Source: Pseudarthrobacter phenanthrenivorans Sphe3 (GTDB lineage: Bacteria; Actinomycetota; Actinomycetes; Actinomycetales; Micrococcaceae). Taken from it: DNA of 64,000 nucleotides. Below the pieces are notes generated by a model that saw nothing but the letters and a program-made list of their open reading frames with translations, made no database searches and was not told the origin of the DNA. Below are positions 63,327 to 64,000 of this stretch, in pieces. Made by a program: the position numbers and the translations under genes. The stretch covers positions 186,001 through 250,000 of the forward strand of contig NC_015145.1 of assembly GCF_000189535.1 (NCBI RefSeq), written 5' to 3'. Within the stretch, counting starts at the first letter, position 1, and each line of letters starts with the position of its first letter.

Positions 63327-64000
63327 TAGAGTTCCACCACCGAACGCAGAACCTTGCCCTCGTGCATCCTGTCAAAGGCTTCCTCCACCTGGTCGATGGT
63401 GATCCGTTCGGAAACGAAAGCGTCCAGGTCAAGGTTGCCCAGCTTGTAGTGCGCCACGAGCATCGGGAAGTCACGGGAGGGCAGGCAGTCCCCGTACCAG
63501 GAGGACTTCAGCGACCCGCCCCGGCCAAAGACGTCCAGCAGCGGCAGTTCCAGCTTCATGGCCGGCGTCGGAACGCCCACCAACACCACGCGGCCGGCGA
63601 GGTCGCGGGCGTAGAACGCCTGCTTGTACGTTTCGGGACGGCCGACGGCGTCAATCACCACGTCTGCGCCGTGGCCTCCCGTGAGGGCGCGGATGGCCTC
63701 GATGGGGTCTTCCTTGCTGGAATCGATGCCGTGCGTGGCGCCGTGGGACGTTGCCATTTCCACTTTGTTGGCGTCAATGTCCACCGCGATGATCGTGGTG
63801 GCCCCGGCAAGCTTGGCGCCGGCGATCGCGGCGATGCCAACACCGCCGCAGCCGATCACTGCCACGGACTCGCCGCGCTTGATCTCGCCGGTGTTGATGG
63901 CGGCGCCGATGCCGGCCATGATGCCGCAGCCGAGCAGCCCGACGGCGGCAGCATCGGCTTCGGGGTCCACCTTGGTGCACTGCCCGGCGGCAACCAGCGT
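63326..64000 (-). CDS. mscR: S-(hydroxymethyl)mycothiol dehydrogenase, C-terminal part (cut by window edge)
   Basis: The visible 224 residues are the C-terminal two thirds of a zinc alcohol dehydrogenase of the mycothiol-dependent class. They begin [20 protein letters not shown] and contain [20 protein letters not shown], then the NAD motif [18 protein letters not shown], and [20 protein letters not shown], a segment I associate with this class. It oxidises the formaldehyde-mycothiol adduct to S-formylmycothiol with NAD+. The start lies beyond 64000. It heads the mscR-mbl pair and completes a formaldehyde oxidation route beside the RuMP pair in the same window. Confidence 0.85.
   Translation of the reverse strand, partial: TLVAAGQCTKVDPEADAAAVGLLGCGIMAGIGAAINTGEIKRGESVAVIGCGGVGIAAIAGAKLAGATTIIAVDIDANKVEMATSHGATHGIDSSKEDPIEAIRALTGGHGADVVIDAVGRPETYKQAFYARDLAGRVVLVGVPTPAMKLELPLLDVFGRGGSLKSSWYGDCLPSRDFPMLVAHYKLGNLDLDAFVSERITIDQVEEAFDRMHEGKVLRSVVEL

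Overview
The window comes from a GC-rich actinobacterium. Gene content and protein families point to the Arthrobacter/Pseudarthrobacter group: a heterotetrameric sarcosine oxidase, a dimethylglycine oxidase very close to the Arthrobacter globiformis enzyme as I recall it, a pyranose/glycoside 3-oxidase of the P. siccitolerans type, a mycothiol-dependent formaldehyde dehydrogenase, and a DUF222-HNH protein. I saw no rRNA, tRNA, CRISPR array, insertion sequence or prophage. Genes are tightly packed and no intergenic gap exceeds 300 bases (the largest, 296 bases, lies before betA).

Layout. (1) 1-8128: a sugar locus that looks like C-glycoside catabolism. It holds an edge-truncated TIM-barrel isomerase, a deglycosidase beta-like subunit, a ROK repressor, a Gfo/Idh/MocA dehydrogenase coupled to an unknown protein, an MFS transporter, an FAD glycoside 3-oxidase and a LysR regulator. 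Three near-identical 24-nt operator-like sites tie three of its promoters together. (2) 8215-9684: DoxX and an SDR, ending at a 68-nt hairpin. (3) 9775-16844: a seven-gene, translationally coupled operon for an aromatic meta-cleavage pathway of unknown substrate. (4) 17025-18920: a membrane protein and an orphan ABC binding protein. (5) 19126-25093: a BetI-like regulator, choline dehydrogenase, betaine-aldehyde dehydrogenase and an APC permease. (6) 25178-26929: umuDC with an SOS box. (7) 27135-31807: a MazG-like protein, then a PuuE-like deacetylase, an NCS1 permease and PucR. (8) 31964-32917: a DUF559 gene between two facing repeat arrays. (9) 33099-42781: glyA-soxBDAG-sdaA-purU and a divergent GntR regulator. 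(10) 42856-48743: MFS transporter, a GntR relic, a secreted deacetylase, the RuMP pair hxlB-hxlA, a LuxR-type regulator and an IclR regulator. (11) 48811-58122: LysR, then gbcA-gbcB-BCCT-purU-dmg. (12) 58248-64000: a DUF222-HNH protein, a small acidic protein, then mscR-mbl-fdh for formaldehyde oxidation (mscR cut by the edge).

Together, regions 5, 9 and 11 encode an apparently complete route from choline to glycine betaine, dimethylglycine, sarcosine, glycine, serine and pyruvate. Demethylation releases C1 units as formaldehyde or folate-bound carbon. The same window supplies several C1 outlets: HxlAB (ribulose monophosphate), MscR/MBL/formate dehydrogenase, two PurU deformylases, and GlyA.

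The most unusual structural signal is a family of tandem arrays with an exact 32-nt period and the core GACGCTCTCTCAC. They occur at three places, each starting 4-8 nt after a stop codon and each in sense orientation to the upstream gene. They look like 3'-UTR elements of unknown function.
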